Of a stretch of 33,447 nt of DNA, positions 6,649 to 13,914 are shown piece by piece. The notes below the pieces were generated by a model, which did not search any database, had not been told where the DNA came from, and saw only the letters and a program-made list of their open reading frames with translations. The DNA is taken from assembly GCF_910588395.1 (NCBI RefSeq), contig NZ_CAJUPA010000028.1:1-33447 (forward strand), given 5' to 3'. How positions within the stretch are numbered: position 1 is the first letter of the stretch; the number at the start of each line of letters is the position of its first letter. The position numbers were made by a program, and so were the translations under genes. Origin of the DNA: an uncultured Faecalibaculum sp. (GTDB lineage: Bacteria > Bacillota_I > Bacilli_A > Erysipelotrichales > Erysipelotrichaceae).

Positions 6649-7635
6649 ATGATATTTGCAGATAAAATCGTCACCCTGCGCAAGCGCAATGGCTGGTCTC
6701 AGGAAGACCTGGCTGCCCGGGTGAACGTATCAAGACAGGCTGTAGCCAAGTGGGAGGCTGCACAGTCTGTTCCTTCCCTGGATAAAATCATCCAGCTTTC
6801 CCAGATATTTGACGTGACCACGGATTACCTGCTCAAGGATGAAGAAGAGGAAATTGTCTTCACACAGGATACCCCGGATTGTGCAGTGCGGCATGTAAGC
6901 CTGCAGGAGGCCGGACAGTACCTGGACAGCCGGCCTGCTTCGGCTCTGATCAATGCACTGGGCGTGTCTCTGTGCATTCTGTCCCCGGTGACACTGCTGT
7001 GTCTGGGCGTGCTCTCGGAGTTCCATCTGTATGGAATGACGGAAAACACAGCGGGGGCCATCGGTCTGATCGTGCTGCTGGTCATGGTGGCTGCAGCGGT
7101 GGGCCTGTTCATCTGGAATGATCAGATTCACGGCAAGCCCTGGGAATTTCTGGAAAAAGACGATTTTGTGCTGGACTATGGCGTGCGGGGCATGGTGAAG
7201 GAACGCCAGGCTGCCCAGGCCCCCAGAAAACTGGCGCTGACCATCATCGGGGTCCTGCTGTTCGTTCTCTGCCCGATTCCGATCTTTGCGGCGATGTTCA
7301 CCAGCCGGGAGCTGTACATGGGGCTGTCTGTCTGTGTGACGCTGGTGCTGGTGGCAGCCGGTGTCTGGCTGGTGATTGTGGCAGAAGGCCCCTCGGAGGC
7401 CATGGACCGGCTGCTGCAGGAAGGAGACTATGCCCCGGACAAGCGGAAACAGGACAAAGTCATGGCTCCTTTCTCCGCAGCGTTCTGGCTGGTGATTACC
7501 GGTATTTACCTGTTCTGGAGTTTCCAGACTGACAACTGGGATAAAACCTGGCTGATCTGGCCGGTGGCCGGGGTGCTGTTTGCTGCCATCCGGATCGTGG
7601 CGGATGCCATCATGAGCCGGCGAGAAACCCGGTAG
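6649..7635 (+). CDS. XRE family regulator with C-terminal membrane domain
   Basis: A 328-residue protein. Residues 1-70 form an XRE helix-turn-helix (LRKRNGWSQEDLAARVNVSR, then QAVAKWE and DVTTDYLL), the usual N-terminus of Firmicute helix-turn-helix proteins tethered to the membrane. From about residue 100 on there are some six hydrophobic helices. A soluble stretch follows the second pair, and the protein ends in a basic tail. CAGGAGG lies 8 bases before the chosen ATG. Such proteins are thought to link a membrane signal to transcription, but the signal is generally unknown. It stands alone between terminators, so its target may be elsewhere. Confidence 0.85.
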   Translation: MIFADKIVTLRKRNGWSQEDLAARVNVSRQAVAKWEAAQSVPSLDKIIQLSQIFDVTTDYLLKDEEEEIVFTQDTPDCAVRHVSLQEAGQYLDSRPASALINALGVSLCILSPVTLLCLGVLSEFHLYGMTENTAGAIGLIVLLVMVAAAVGLFIWNDQIHGKPWEFLEKDDFVLDYGVRGMVKERQAAQAPRKLALTIIGVLLFVLCPIPIFAAMFTSRELYMGLSVCVTLVLVAAGVWLVIVAEGPSEAMDRLLQEGDYAPDKRKQDKVMAPFSAAFWLVITGIYLFWSFQTDNWDKTWLIWPVAGVLFAAIRIVADAIMSRRETR

Positions 7636-7662
7636 CAGCAGAACTGAAATGAAACAGCAAAT

Positions 7663-7718
7663 ACCGGCGGAAGCTGTCTGATGACATTCAGATGCAGCTG
7701 CCGCCGGTTTCTGTATTC
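7663..7718 (+). terminator. Stem-loop after the XRE gene
   Basis: ACCGGCGG (7663-7670) pairs with CCGCCGGT (7711-7718), with further complementary AGCTG and TCTGA/TCAGA segments inside. It is followed by TTTCTGT. It is probably the first of two terminators for the XRE gene. Confidence 0.45.
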
Positions 7719-7753
7719 GTGAATCTGCCTTCCAGACCGAACGGAAACATCAA

Positions 7754-7796
7754 AGGAGCGGCCGCTGTCCCATCAGACAGCTGACCGCTCCTTTTC
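7754..7796. terminator. Bidirectional terminator between XRE gene and cutC
   Basis: Outer arms GGAGCGG and CCGCTCC enclose a second stem GCTGTC/GACAGC, with TTTT after it on the plus strand and TTTG on the minus strand. It separates the convergent XRE and cutC transcription units. Confidence 0.7.
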
Positions 7797-7844
7797 CGCA
7801 TTCATATCAATGTAATGGTAACGCCTCAGGCATCAGCCCGGCGT

Positions 7845-7875
7845 CTGAGTGTGCAGGCTCAGCCTGCACACTCAG
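7845..7875. repeat. 31-bp perfect palindrome overlapping the end of cutC
   Basis: Two perfectly complementary 15-base arms (7845-7859 and 7861-7875, beginning CTGAGTGTGCAGG) meet at one central base, 7860. The cutC stop codon (7859-7861) sits exactly at the centre, so the last codons of cutC form one arm. A further weak stem lies at 7821-7844. It may be a terminator or an mRNA end structure; the near-absence of a loop is unusual. Confidence 0.7.
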
Positions 7876-8626
7876 TGGCCGGATTTGCAGCTTTCACCAG
7901 GGCCTTGACCGCTTCCTCATCCGCCACATCGTAATCTCCTTCATGCGGAGCCGGCAGATAGGCATAGCTCACATCCTGGCCCACTGTGGTGGGATCCGGC
8001 TTGTAACCCCGGCAGGAGGCATGAAGCTGGTTCACCCCCGTCAGGCGCAGGATCTCATCGGCGTTGCCCGCATTGATGCCGCTGCCAGGCAGGATCTGAA
8101 TCCGGTCTCCGTATCTGCGCTGCAGATCTGCGATGACCGGGGCACCCTGCAGGGCTTTCGACCGCTGGCCGCTGGTCAGGACCCGGTCCACCCCGGCATC
8201 CATCAGCACCTGCAGGGCTGCGTCCATATCCGGTGTCACGTCCACAGCCCGGTGGAACACCGCCGTGCCGTTGTGGCTGTGAATCAGATCCACCATTTTG
8301 CGAGTAGCCTGGGCGTCAATGGATCCGTCTTCCTTCAGAAATCCGAAAGCCAGACCATCGGCGCTGTTTGCCAGCAGGTTTTCGGCTTCCGCAAACATGA
8401 TGTCCACTTCATCTGCGTTGTAGCAGAATCCGCCGGCGCGGGGGCGTACCATGGCAATGACTTCCAGACCGGTGTCAGCCTTGACTTTTTTCAGCACAGG
8501 GACCGTCGGGGTCAGTCCTCCCAGGGCGAAGGCCCCGTTGAGTTCCACCCGGTCGGCACCGCCCTGTTTCGCGGCGACACAGTCGGCATAGCTGCCGGCG
8601 CATACTTCAATTCTGTTTCTGTTCAT
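7859..8626 (-). CDS. cutC: CutC family protein
   Basis: A 255-residue TIM-barrel protein of the CutC family. Typical sequences are visible in order: EVCAGSYADCVAAKQGGADRVELN near the N-terminus (first 10-13 residues onward), MVRPRAGGFCY, AFGFLKEDGSID, FHRAVDVT, RVLTSGQ and ILPGSGIN. CutC was named for copper tolerance, but that role is doubtful in many bacteria and the family often sits near carbohydrate genes. It starts 7 bases after the M20 peptidase stop with GAGG well placed, so it is the last gene of that unit. Here a role in sugar-conjugate breakdown is a fair guess from context; copper handling is not supported by neighbours. Confidence 0.9.
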   Translation of the reverse strand: MNRNRIEVCAGSYADCVAAKQGGADRVELNGAFALGGLTPTVPVLKKVKADTGLEVIAMVRPRAGGFCYNADEVDIMFAEAENLLANSADGLAFGFLKEDGSIDAQATRKMVDLIHSHNGTAVFHRAVDVTPDMDAALQVLMDAGVDRVLTSGQRSKALQGAPVIADLQRRYGDRIQILPGSGINAGNADEILRLTGVNQLHASCRGYKPDPTTVGQDVSYAYLPAPHEGDYDVADEEAVKALVKAANPATECAG

Positions 8627-8633
8627 TGTATCC

Positions 8634-9743
8634 TCACAATTCCCGGGTGGCGAGATCCGCCATGGCCAGGGCATAGATTTTCATGTTGGCCACCAGATCA
8701 TCCACATCCATCCACTCATCCGGGAGATGGGCGATCCCTTTCTGGCCGGGGAAACTGGGGCCGAAGGGCACGATGTTGGGCATGCGCTTGGCGTAGGTGC
8801 CGCCGGTGGTGGTCACAGGTGTGCCGTCGAGTCCGGTGACAGTTTCGTAGGCCCACTGCAGGGAAGCGCAGAGCGGTCCTTCTTTTTTGAAGAACACCGG
8901 TTTCCAGTCGGAGACCAGCTTCGCCTGTGCGTCTTCCGGGAGGCTTTCCCGAAGGATATCCAGGATTTTCTGCGCGTTGGTGGCAGGGGGATAGCTGGCT
9001 GCAAACGTCAGCGTGTTTCCGCTCTGTTTCCAGTTTCTCAGCTGCAGGATGCCGAATTCCGGATCCCGGATGTCCAGTTTCAGGGATGCTTCATCGGGAT
9101 GGGCTTCATGCCAGGCAGCTGCCTGTTCTTCGCCGGCAAACTGCAGTTCGTATACAGAGCGGCCGCGTTCGGCGTAGACCACCGGATACTTGCAGTCCGG
9201 AGTGAATCCCGCCACAGGGGGTTCCTTGACGGAGAGATACGCCGGGATGTCCTCCATGCCGGTTTCCTCGTTGGTGCCGAAGATGATCCAGACAGGGCGT
9301 TTCAGCCAGATGCCGCTGTCTTTGATGGCTTTCAAGGCGTACAGGCAGGAAATCACCGGTCCTTTGTTGTCCAGGGCACCCCGAGCGTGGATCCGGTTGT
9401 TCCGGATCTGCGGTTCGTAGGGCGGTGTGGTCCAGTTTCCTTCTGCCGGGACAACGTCCAGATGTCCCACAACACCGATGTAAGGTTCGCCGGCTGTGCC
9501 CTCGGGTTCGTATTTGGCGATGCCCGCCTGGTCCAGAACGGTCTCCGTGGCAAATCCCAGGGATTCGGCCAGTTTCAGGGTTTTGTCCAGGGCTTTTTTC
9601 GGTCCGGGACCATAGGGAGCCCCTTTGACAGGTTCTCCCCGTTCACTGTTGATGGAGAGGATGCCGAAGAGTCCCTCCAGCATCTCCGTTCTGCCGTTGT
9701 CTGCCAGCTGCAGCAGCTGGTCTGCGCAGGTCTTTTCCAGCAT
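8634..9743 (-). CDS. M20 family peptidase, PepV/Sapep-like with reduced lid domain
   Basis: A 369-residue metallopeptidase of the M20 family, closest in motif pattern to PepV-type dipeptidases (about 460 residues). Metal-site and catalytic residues are present: H94 and D96 in GHLDVVP, D125 in GALDNKG, E159/E160 in GTNEETG, D183 in FTPDCKYP and H339 in GIAHLPDEW. The middle part is about 90 residues shorter than in PepV. Two lid features are not seen: the His of the AHAS-type motif, and the Arg of the NxRYP motif, which here reads FAASYP. In PepV these help hold the transition state and the substrate carboxylate, so the substrate probably differs. The gene lies 6 bases after the glycosylasparaginase stop and 7 before cutC. 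Confidence 0.85.
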   Translation of the reverse strand: MLEKTCADQLLQLADNGRTEMLEGLFGILSINSERGEPVKGAPYGPGPKKALDKTLKLAESLGFATETVLDQAGIAKYEPEGTAGEPYIGVVGHLDVVPAEGNWTTPPYEPQIRNNRIHARGALDNKGPVISCLYALKAIKDSGIWLKRPVWIIFGTNEETGMEDIPAYLSVKEPPVAGFTPDCKYPVVYAERGRSVYELQFAGEEQAAAWHEAHPDEASLKLDIRDPEFGILQLRNWKQSGNTLTFAASYPPATNAQKILDILRESLPEDAQAKLVSDWKPVFFKKEGPLCASLQWAYETVTGLDGTPVTTTGGTYAKRMPNIVPFGPSFPGQKGIAHLPDEWMDVDDLVANMKIYALAMADLATREL

Positions 9744-9749
9744 GATGAC

Positions 9750-10709
9750 TTATTTCCGGACCAGGGGTGCAGTGCGGGTCTTCATGTAGTTGTCCATCCA
9801 CTCGTCGCTGGCTTTTTCGAAGTACTGCTTGCCGTTTTCATCGAATTTCACCAGGAATACCGTGGGTTCCTGAGTTTCTGTGGCTACAGCGAAGGAGAAT
9901 CCTTCGATGTTTGTGGCACAGCCCCATTCGCCTTTGCAGTTCATGGCCACCAGGGACAGGTCCCCGGCTTTGCCACGGCGGGCTTTCAGGACTTTGTCGA
10001 AATCCTGAACGGCTTTTTCACAGGCTTCCTGCGGGTGCAGGCCTTCTCCCATGAGGCGGACGATTTCATAGGACAGACAGCCTTTCATCAGGTCTTCGCC
10101 CAGTCCGGTGGCTGTGGCGCCGCCAATGGCGGAATCCACGTAGAAGCCGGATCCGGAAATCGGGGAGTCGCCTACACGGCCGGCGCGTTTCATGAACAGA
10201 CCGGAGGTGCTGGTGGCAGCCACCATGGATCCCTGGGAATCCAGGTCCACCATCCCCACGGTGTCGTGGCCGGAGTACGGCTTCAGTTCCAGCTCCTGCA
10301 CTTCCTTTTTGCGGTTGTGGTAGTGGATCTTTGCCCGTTCCGTGAGCATGTTCTTGCGCTCGAATCCCATCTTGTGGGCATATTTCTCGGCACCGGCGCC
10401 CACGAGCATGTTGTTGACAGGCTCCTTGGAGAGCATGCGGGCGATGGAAACCGGGTTGGCGAAATCCTTGATGGAAGCCACAGCGCCGATGGACAGATCA
10501 TCACCGTCCATCCAGGCTGCATCCAGTTCCACTTCCATGTCTTCGTTGGGCAGTCCGCCGTAGCCTACACTCTTGTAGTATTCGAAGTCTTCCACAGCGC
10601 GGATGGCTGTTTCAATGGCATCCGAGGCAGTGGCGCCGTCCTTGAGCATGTGCTCAGCTTCCGTGATTCCTTCCAGCGCCATGCGCCAGGTTGCAATGAT
10701 TCCGTACAT
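9750..10709 (-). CDS. Glycosylasparaginase (N4-(beta-N-acetylglucosaminyl)-L-asparaginase)
   Basis: A 319-residue Ntn-hydrolase that splits the amide bond between GlcNAc and asparagine after cutting itself into two chains. The nucleophile is T150 in SGHDTVGMV, where self-cleavage would occur. Residues known from the flavobacterial enzyme as substrate contacts appear at the same spacing: W8, T168, R178 and D181 (GRVGDSP), and T201-G202 (ATATG). This favours true glycosylasparaginase over a plant-type isoaspartyl peptidase. There is no signal peptide, so the substrate is met in the cytosol. The start at 10709 follows AAAGGA; the long upstream frame is not credible. It opens a tight unit with the M20 peptidase and cutC, downstream of the GrdB-like gene and a PTS. 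Confidence 0.9.
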   Translation of the reverse strand: MYGIIATWRMALEGITEAEHMLKDGATASDAIETAIRAVEDFEYYKSVGYGGLPNEDMEVELDAAWMDGDDLSIGAVASIKDFANPVSIARMLSKEPVNNMLVGAGAEKYAHKMGFERKNMLTERAKIHYHNRKKEVQELELKPYSGHDTVGMVDLDSQGSMVAATSTSGLFMKRAGRVGDSPISGSGFYVDSAIGGATATGLGEDLMKGCLSYEIVRLMGEGLHPQEACEKAVQDFDKVLKARRGKAGDLSLVAMNCKGEWGCATNIEGFSFAVATETQEPTVFLVKFDENGKQYFEKASDEWMDNYMKTRTAPLVRK

Positions 10710-10823
10710 AATCGTTGATCCTTTCTCCGGTCTGGTCTGCCGGTTTTTTTGTGTTCCGGGTGCCGGGGAGGCAGCCGGATGATCTATTTTTTCGGGGCGT
10801 GGCCCCGTTTCTGTCAAAAGAGA

Positions 10824-10841
10824 AGAGAGCTTGCGCTCTCT
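10824..10841 (-). terminator. Hairpin between GrdB-like and glycosylasparaginase genes
   Basis: A 7-bp stem AGAGAGC/GCTCTCT with a 4-base loop is followed on the minus strand by TCTCTTTTG. It may end or reduce transcription from the GrdB-like gene into the glycosylasparaginase unit. The 208-base gap holds no clear -35/-10 pair that I can see. Confidence 0.45.
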
Positions 10842-10917
10842 GTTGGACTGCCTTCGATGCAGGGGATCTGTCCGGCAGGCAGCAGGCCGCACGGTCTCCT
10901 TTTATCCGGATCCTGTC

Positions 10918-11442
10918 TTAGTAGCAGATCCGGGATTTCAGTTCTGCGGTGTCCTTGCCGTCAGCCATCTGACCGGCGAGCACACACAGGTTTTCCAGCG
11001 CTTCATTGAGCCCGGTTTCGCCTTTTTTGGGACCCTTCACGATTGCCACTTTGTCTTTGAAGGCGCTGATTGTATCGGCGTTTTCCTTGGACATGCAGGC
11101 AACAGCGGGAATGCCGGTGTTTTTCACAATGCTCTCGGCGGCGGCTGCAGCCATGGCAGCATAGTCGGCGTAGTTGAAGCAGGGACCGCAGATCACGGCA
11201 TCTGCCTTCAGCTTGGCAGCCAGCGCAGTGATCTTCCGGATGATTTCCTCCGGGTTTTCGTTGTAGGTCCCGTTGCCGCAGTAGACGCAGGCAATGACTT
11301 TCTCATCGTTTTTCTTCAGAAAACGTTCCATCATCACAGCAGGGCCCACGACTTCCTTGGTCGCTTTCAGGGGCACCATTTTGTCGTCCTTGGTGCCGGC
11401 CCCTGCCTGGATCTGGTCGTATACCATCATGATTCGTTTCAT
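10918..11442 (-). CDS. GrdB-like protein (reductase component B N-terminal domain only)
   Basis: A 174-residue protein resembling the N-terminal part of selenoprotein B of glycine/sarcosine/betaine reductases. Matching stretches are VVGPAVMMERF, VACVYCGNG-type and NPEEIIRKI, CGPCFNYADYAAMAA, and NTGIPAVACMSKENAD. Full GrdB is about 430 residues with a selenocysteine in its second half. This protein ends at a TAA, so there is no selenocysteine read-through. Its two cysteine spots (near ACVYCG and CGPC) could bind metal or form a thiol pair, but its reaction is unknown. AAGGAG precedes two adjacent ATGs; the second (11442) has the better spacing. It lies between the PTS and the glycosylasparaginase genes in the same direction. 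Confidence 0.72.
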   Translation of the reverse strand: MKRIMMVYDQIQAGAGTKDDKMVPLKATKEVVGPAVMMERFLKKNDEKVIACVYCGNGTYNENPEEIIRKITALAAKLKADAVICGPCFNYADYAAMAAAAAESIVKNTGIPAVACMSKENADTISAFKDKVAIVKGPKKGETGLNEALENLCVLAGQMADGKDTAELKSRICY

Positions 11443-11485
11443 CATCGTTCTCCTTGCAAGATTGTTTCAGAACCGTCCGTAAGTC

Positions 11486-11512
11486 AGAAGCCGGTCATGA
11501 TGACCGGCTTCT
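11486..11512. terminator. 12-bp perfect hairpin upstream of the GrdB-like gene
   Basis: Arms AGAAGCCGGTCA and its complement (11486-11497 and 11501-11512) flank a 3-base loop. No long T-run follows on the minus strand. It could end PTS transcripts or be part of the GrdB-like leader. Confidence 0.45.
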
Positions 11513-11586
11513 TCCTTCGGACTGTCAATGCAGCCTCGAAGCCGCTTGTATGTCATACCGGATTTACCCGGTGATGCTCCCTTTCA

Positions 11587-11656
11587 GATGCACTGACCGG
11601 TGGTGTCCGCTGACTGTGTGAACACAGTCAGCAGATCACGGCCGGATCAGTGCATC
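11587..11656. repeat. Large nested hairpin after the EIIC gene
   Basis: An outer pair of 14-bp arms (11587-11600 and 11642-11656, one bulged base) encloses a perfect 11-bp inner hairpin (11609-11619 and 11622-11632, loop GA). It begins 8 bases past the EIIC stop. Without a T-run it is not a standard terminator and may control mRNA decay or how much transcription continues into the GrdB-like and glycosylasparaginase genes. Confidence 0.65.
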
Positions 11657-11664
11657 ACTGCCGA

Positions 11665-13074
11665 TCAAAGGTCGTCCAGAGACAGCTCGTCCAGGTCGAT
11701 TTCCTCTTCTTCGCCGGCTTCGGCAGCTTTCTGCTCTTCTTCCAGGTACTGCTTGTCCATGATCTTGATGAAGGGCAGGTAAACGAACATACCCAGGATC
11801 AGCAGACCGATCTGGAACAGGGCACCAACCCAGTTCGTGGACAGGAATCCGGAGAAGACAACCGGCATGGTCCAGGGAATGTTGATTCCGTTGCAGGGAG
11901 GGAACAGACCCATGGCCATGGCGAAGTAGGACAGCACGATGTTCATGGTCGGAACCAGAATGAACGGGATCAGGATCATGGGGTTCAGCACAACGGGCAG
12001 ACCGAAGATGATCGGCTCGTTGATGCCGAAGATGCCCGGAACCAGAGACAGCTTGCCCAGTTCCTTGATCCGGCGGGATTTGCAGAACAGCAGCATGGCA
12101 ATCAGCAGGGACAGTGTGGAGCCCGCACCGCCGAACGTGGCGAACAGGTCCTGGAACTGCTGGGAAATGATGTGCGCGCCGTTGGCAACGGTGTAGCCTT
12201 CCACACCCACTGCACGGTACAGGTCCAGGTTTTCCAGAGCCAGTGTCTGCAGAATCGGGTTGAATACCGCACCGACAACAGATCCGCCGTTGATGCCGAA
12301 GAACCAGAACAGGTGCAGGAAGATGTAGGCAACGATCATGGCACCCAGTGTGTCACCCAGACCCAGCAGCGGTGTCTGCAGGAACTTGAAGATGAAGTCA
12401 AAGGCGTTGGTGCCGCAGGCAGCGAAGATCAGGTTGATCAGGAAGAATGTCGTCATGACGATCGTGGCCGGAATCAGTGCCGAGAAGGACTGAACGACCG
12501 TGGGGGGAACACCGGCGGGCATTTTGATGACCCAGCCCTTGCGCTCAACCCAGCTGTACAGTTCAACGGAGCAGATCGCGGAAATGATGCCCACGAACAG
12601 ACCCTTGGAACCCAGCCAGCCGAACTGCAGACCGCCGACTACAGCGTTGGCGCCTTCGGGAATGTTTACGGGAACACCGGTTGCATCCATCAGGCTGGAG
12701 ATGTTCGCGGAGAACTGGAAGGGCATCAGGATGAACCATGCCATCAGAGCCACGGCAGCGCCGAAGATCGGTGTGGAACCTTCTTCACGGGCCATGGTGT
12801 AGCCAATGCCCATGGTGGCGAAGATTGCCATGATGGAGAATGTGGCATCAGAGCACTTGGAAAGCAGGGCTGCCAGGGAGAAATCCCCGATCATGCAGTT
12901 TTCCACGAAGTTCAGCCATCCATCGATCGGGAAGTTGGCCAGCAGCAGGAAGATGGATCCTGCAATCAGAAGGGGGGTGGATACCAGGAAGCCGTCACGG
13001 ATCGCGATCAGAAACTTGTTCCGACCGATGGCGGAGGCCATGGGCATCAAGACTTTTTCAAGTTTGTCCATCAT
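11665..13074 (-). CDS. PTS EIIC component, lactose/cellobiose family (locus 1)
   Basis: A 469-residue membrane permease that carries a beta-linked disaccharide or glycoside across the membrane while EIIB phosphorylates it. It has the family's roughly ten hydrophobic helices, the conserved GINEPIIFGLPVVLNP segment at about residues 343-358, and the GGAGSTLSL loop. The C-terminus ends in an unusually acidic tail (EAGEEEEIDLDELSLDDL). Two ATGs lie in tandem at the start; the purine stretch GGAAAGAGAGAG is upstream but spaced loosely. It is 53 bases after EIIB and is the last PTS gene of the group. The sugar cannot be read from sequence: cellobiose, chitobiose and other glycosides are all possible, and no glycosidase gene accompanies it. 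Confidence 0.92.
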   Translation of the reverse strand: MMDKLEKVLMPMASAIGRNKFLIAIRDGFLVSTPLLIAGSIFLLLANFPIDGWLNFVENCMIGDFSLAALLSKCSDATFSIMAIFATMGIGYTMAREEGSTPIFGAAVALMAWFILMPFQFSANISSLMDATGVPVNIPEGANAVVGGLQFGWLGSKGLFVGIISAICSVELYSWVERKGWVIKMPAGVPPTVVQSFSALIPATIVMTTFFLINLIFAACGTNAFDFIFKFLQTPLLGLGDTLGAMIVAYIFLHLFWFFGINGGSVVGAVFNPILQTLALENLDLYRAVGVEGYTVANGAHIISQQFQDLFATFGGAGSTLSLLIAMLLFCKSRRIKELGKLSLVPGIFGINEPIIFGLPVVLNPMILIPFILVPTMNIVLSYFAMAMGLFPPCNGINIPWTMPVVFSGFLSTNWVGALFQIGLLILGMFVYLPFIKIMDKQYLEEEQKAAEAGEEEEIDLDELSLDDL

Positions 13075-13127
13075 AAGATAGGTCTCTCTCTTTCCTTTTT
13101 CTTACTTCTTTCCCTGTGGGGAAACGC

Positions 13128-13454
13128 TTATTTGTTTTTTGCTTTCTTCATCAGAACGATGGCGGTCTTCAGAACCTTTTCACCGTTCATCATGCCGTAG
13201 TCGCCGGCATCGATCACCGCGATGGGGATGCCTTCCTTGCCGTACTTGTCTTCGGTTTCCTTCAGCATGTACTTGACCTGGGGGCCGAGAAGAATGCAGT
13301 CAGGGCGGTCATTGTCAATGATCTCTCCCAGCTTGTTGTGCGGGAATGCCTTGACAGACAGCGGCAGCTTGTGGCTGTCGGCACTTTGCTGCATGGCGTT
13401 GGCCAGCATGGAAGTGGACATGCCTGCCGAGCAGAACAGGTAGATCTTTTTCAT
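13128..13454 (-). CDS. PTS EIIB component, lactose/cellobiose family (locus 1)
   Basis: A 108-residue cytosolic EIIB protein. The phosphorylated cysteine is C8 in the LFCSAGMSTSM loop, which has the P-loop-like shape found in cellobiose/chitobiose EIIB. It takes phosphate from EIIA and passes it to the sugar entering through EIIC. AAAAGGAG precedes the start with good spacing. It is separated from EIIA by 95 bases, which contain a candidate promoter with a cre-like site, so EIIB and EIIC can probably be raised independently of the upstream genes. Confidence 0.93.
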   Translation of the reverse strand: MKKIYLFCSAGMSTSMLANAMQQSADSHKLPLSVKAFPHNKLGEIIDNDRPDCILLGPQVKYMLKETEDKYGKEGIPIAVIDAGDYGMMNGEKVLKTAIVLMKKAKNK

Positions 13455-13507
13455 ATTGTGTCTCCTTTTCTTTATTTGTTCAGGACATCGTTCCTGATGA
13501 CAAATCC

Positions 13508-13563
13508 ATTGTAAGCGGCTTCATTTCACCGCGGCACGCAAGCGGTTTCCTACCGCTGGGAAG
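13508..13563 (-). promoter_or_regulatory. Candidate activator-dependent promoter for EIIB-EIIC, with cre site
   Basis: On the minus strand the 20-base block TTCCCAGCGGTAGGAAACCG (13544-13563) contains a dyad centred near 13551, extending to 13542. A -10 box TACAAT lies at 13508-13513. A cre-like site, TGTAAGCGGCTTCA on the plus strand (13510-13523), overlaps the -10. No -35 match is evident, as expected for an activated promoter. The same block occurs at the regulator's own promoter at the identical distance. Part of the block lies inside the end of the EIIA gene. Confidence 0.6.
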
Positions 13564-13885
13564 CAGCCGCTTCCAGAGCCTGCAGACGGCGGGCCTGGGC
13601 CAGGAAACGTTCTGCCATGATCTCCAGCGTCTCGCAGGACAGCAGCTGGTCTTCTGCGTGCATCAGCAGCAGCGTCACATCTGTCTTTTCGCCGGCGGCT
13701 TCCTTCTGGATCAGCCCGGCATGAACGCCGTGACCGGTCACCAGAAAGTTCTTTCCTTCGTCGATTTTGGCCTGGGCCGCATCAAAGTTGCCTGCATCCG
13801 CCTCCTGCATCGCTTCCACGAAGCTGCTTTTGGCCATGCCGGCGTTGGAAATCATCTGAAAGCAAATCAGTTCGAGGTTTTCCAT
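13550..13885 (-). CDS. PTS EIIA component, lactose/cellobiose family (locus 1)
   Basis: A 111-residue all-helical EIIA protein, expected to form a trimer. The phosphorylated histidine is in LLLMHAEDQL (about residue 76). Other family marks are the start MENLELICFQMISNAGMAKSSFVEAM and the HGVHAGLIQKEA helix. It receives phosphate from HPr and gives it to EIIB. AAAGGAG precedes the start. It follows the RDD gene by 29 bases and precedes EIIB. Its last codons overlap the candidate activator block of the EIIB promoter. Confidence 0.93.
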   Translation of the reverse strand: MENLELICFQMISNAGMAKSSFVEAMQEADAGNFDAAQAKIDEGKNFLVTGHGVHAGLIQKEAAGEKTDVTLLLMHAEDQLLSCETLEIMAERFLAQARRLQALEAAASQR

Positions 13886-13914
13886 GTGTTTGTTCTCCTT
13901 TGTCTTTTTCTGTA

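Noticed and set aside
8727..10718. 663-codon plus-strand open frame
   Set aside because: It is antisense to the glycosylasparaginase and M20 genes, whose catalytic motifs are intact. It reflects GC-rich codon use, not a gene.
10918..10920. Selenocysteine read-through in the GrdB-like gene
   Set aside because: The stop is TAA, and the following sequence shows no GrdB C-terminal half.
11650..13200. 516-codon plus-strand open frame rich in Gln, His, Asp and Gly
   Set aside because: It is the exact antisense of EIIC. The biased composition is the mirror of hydrophobic codons.
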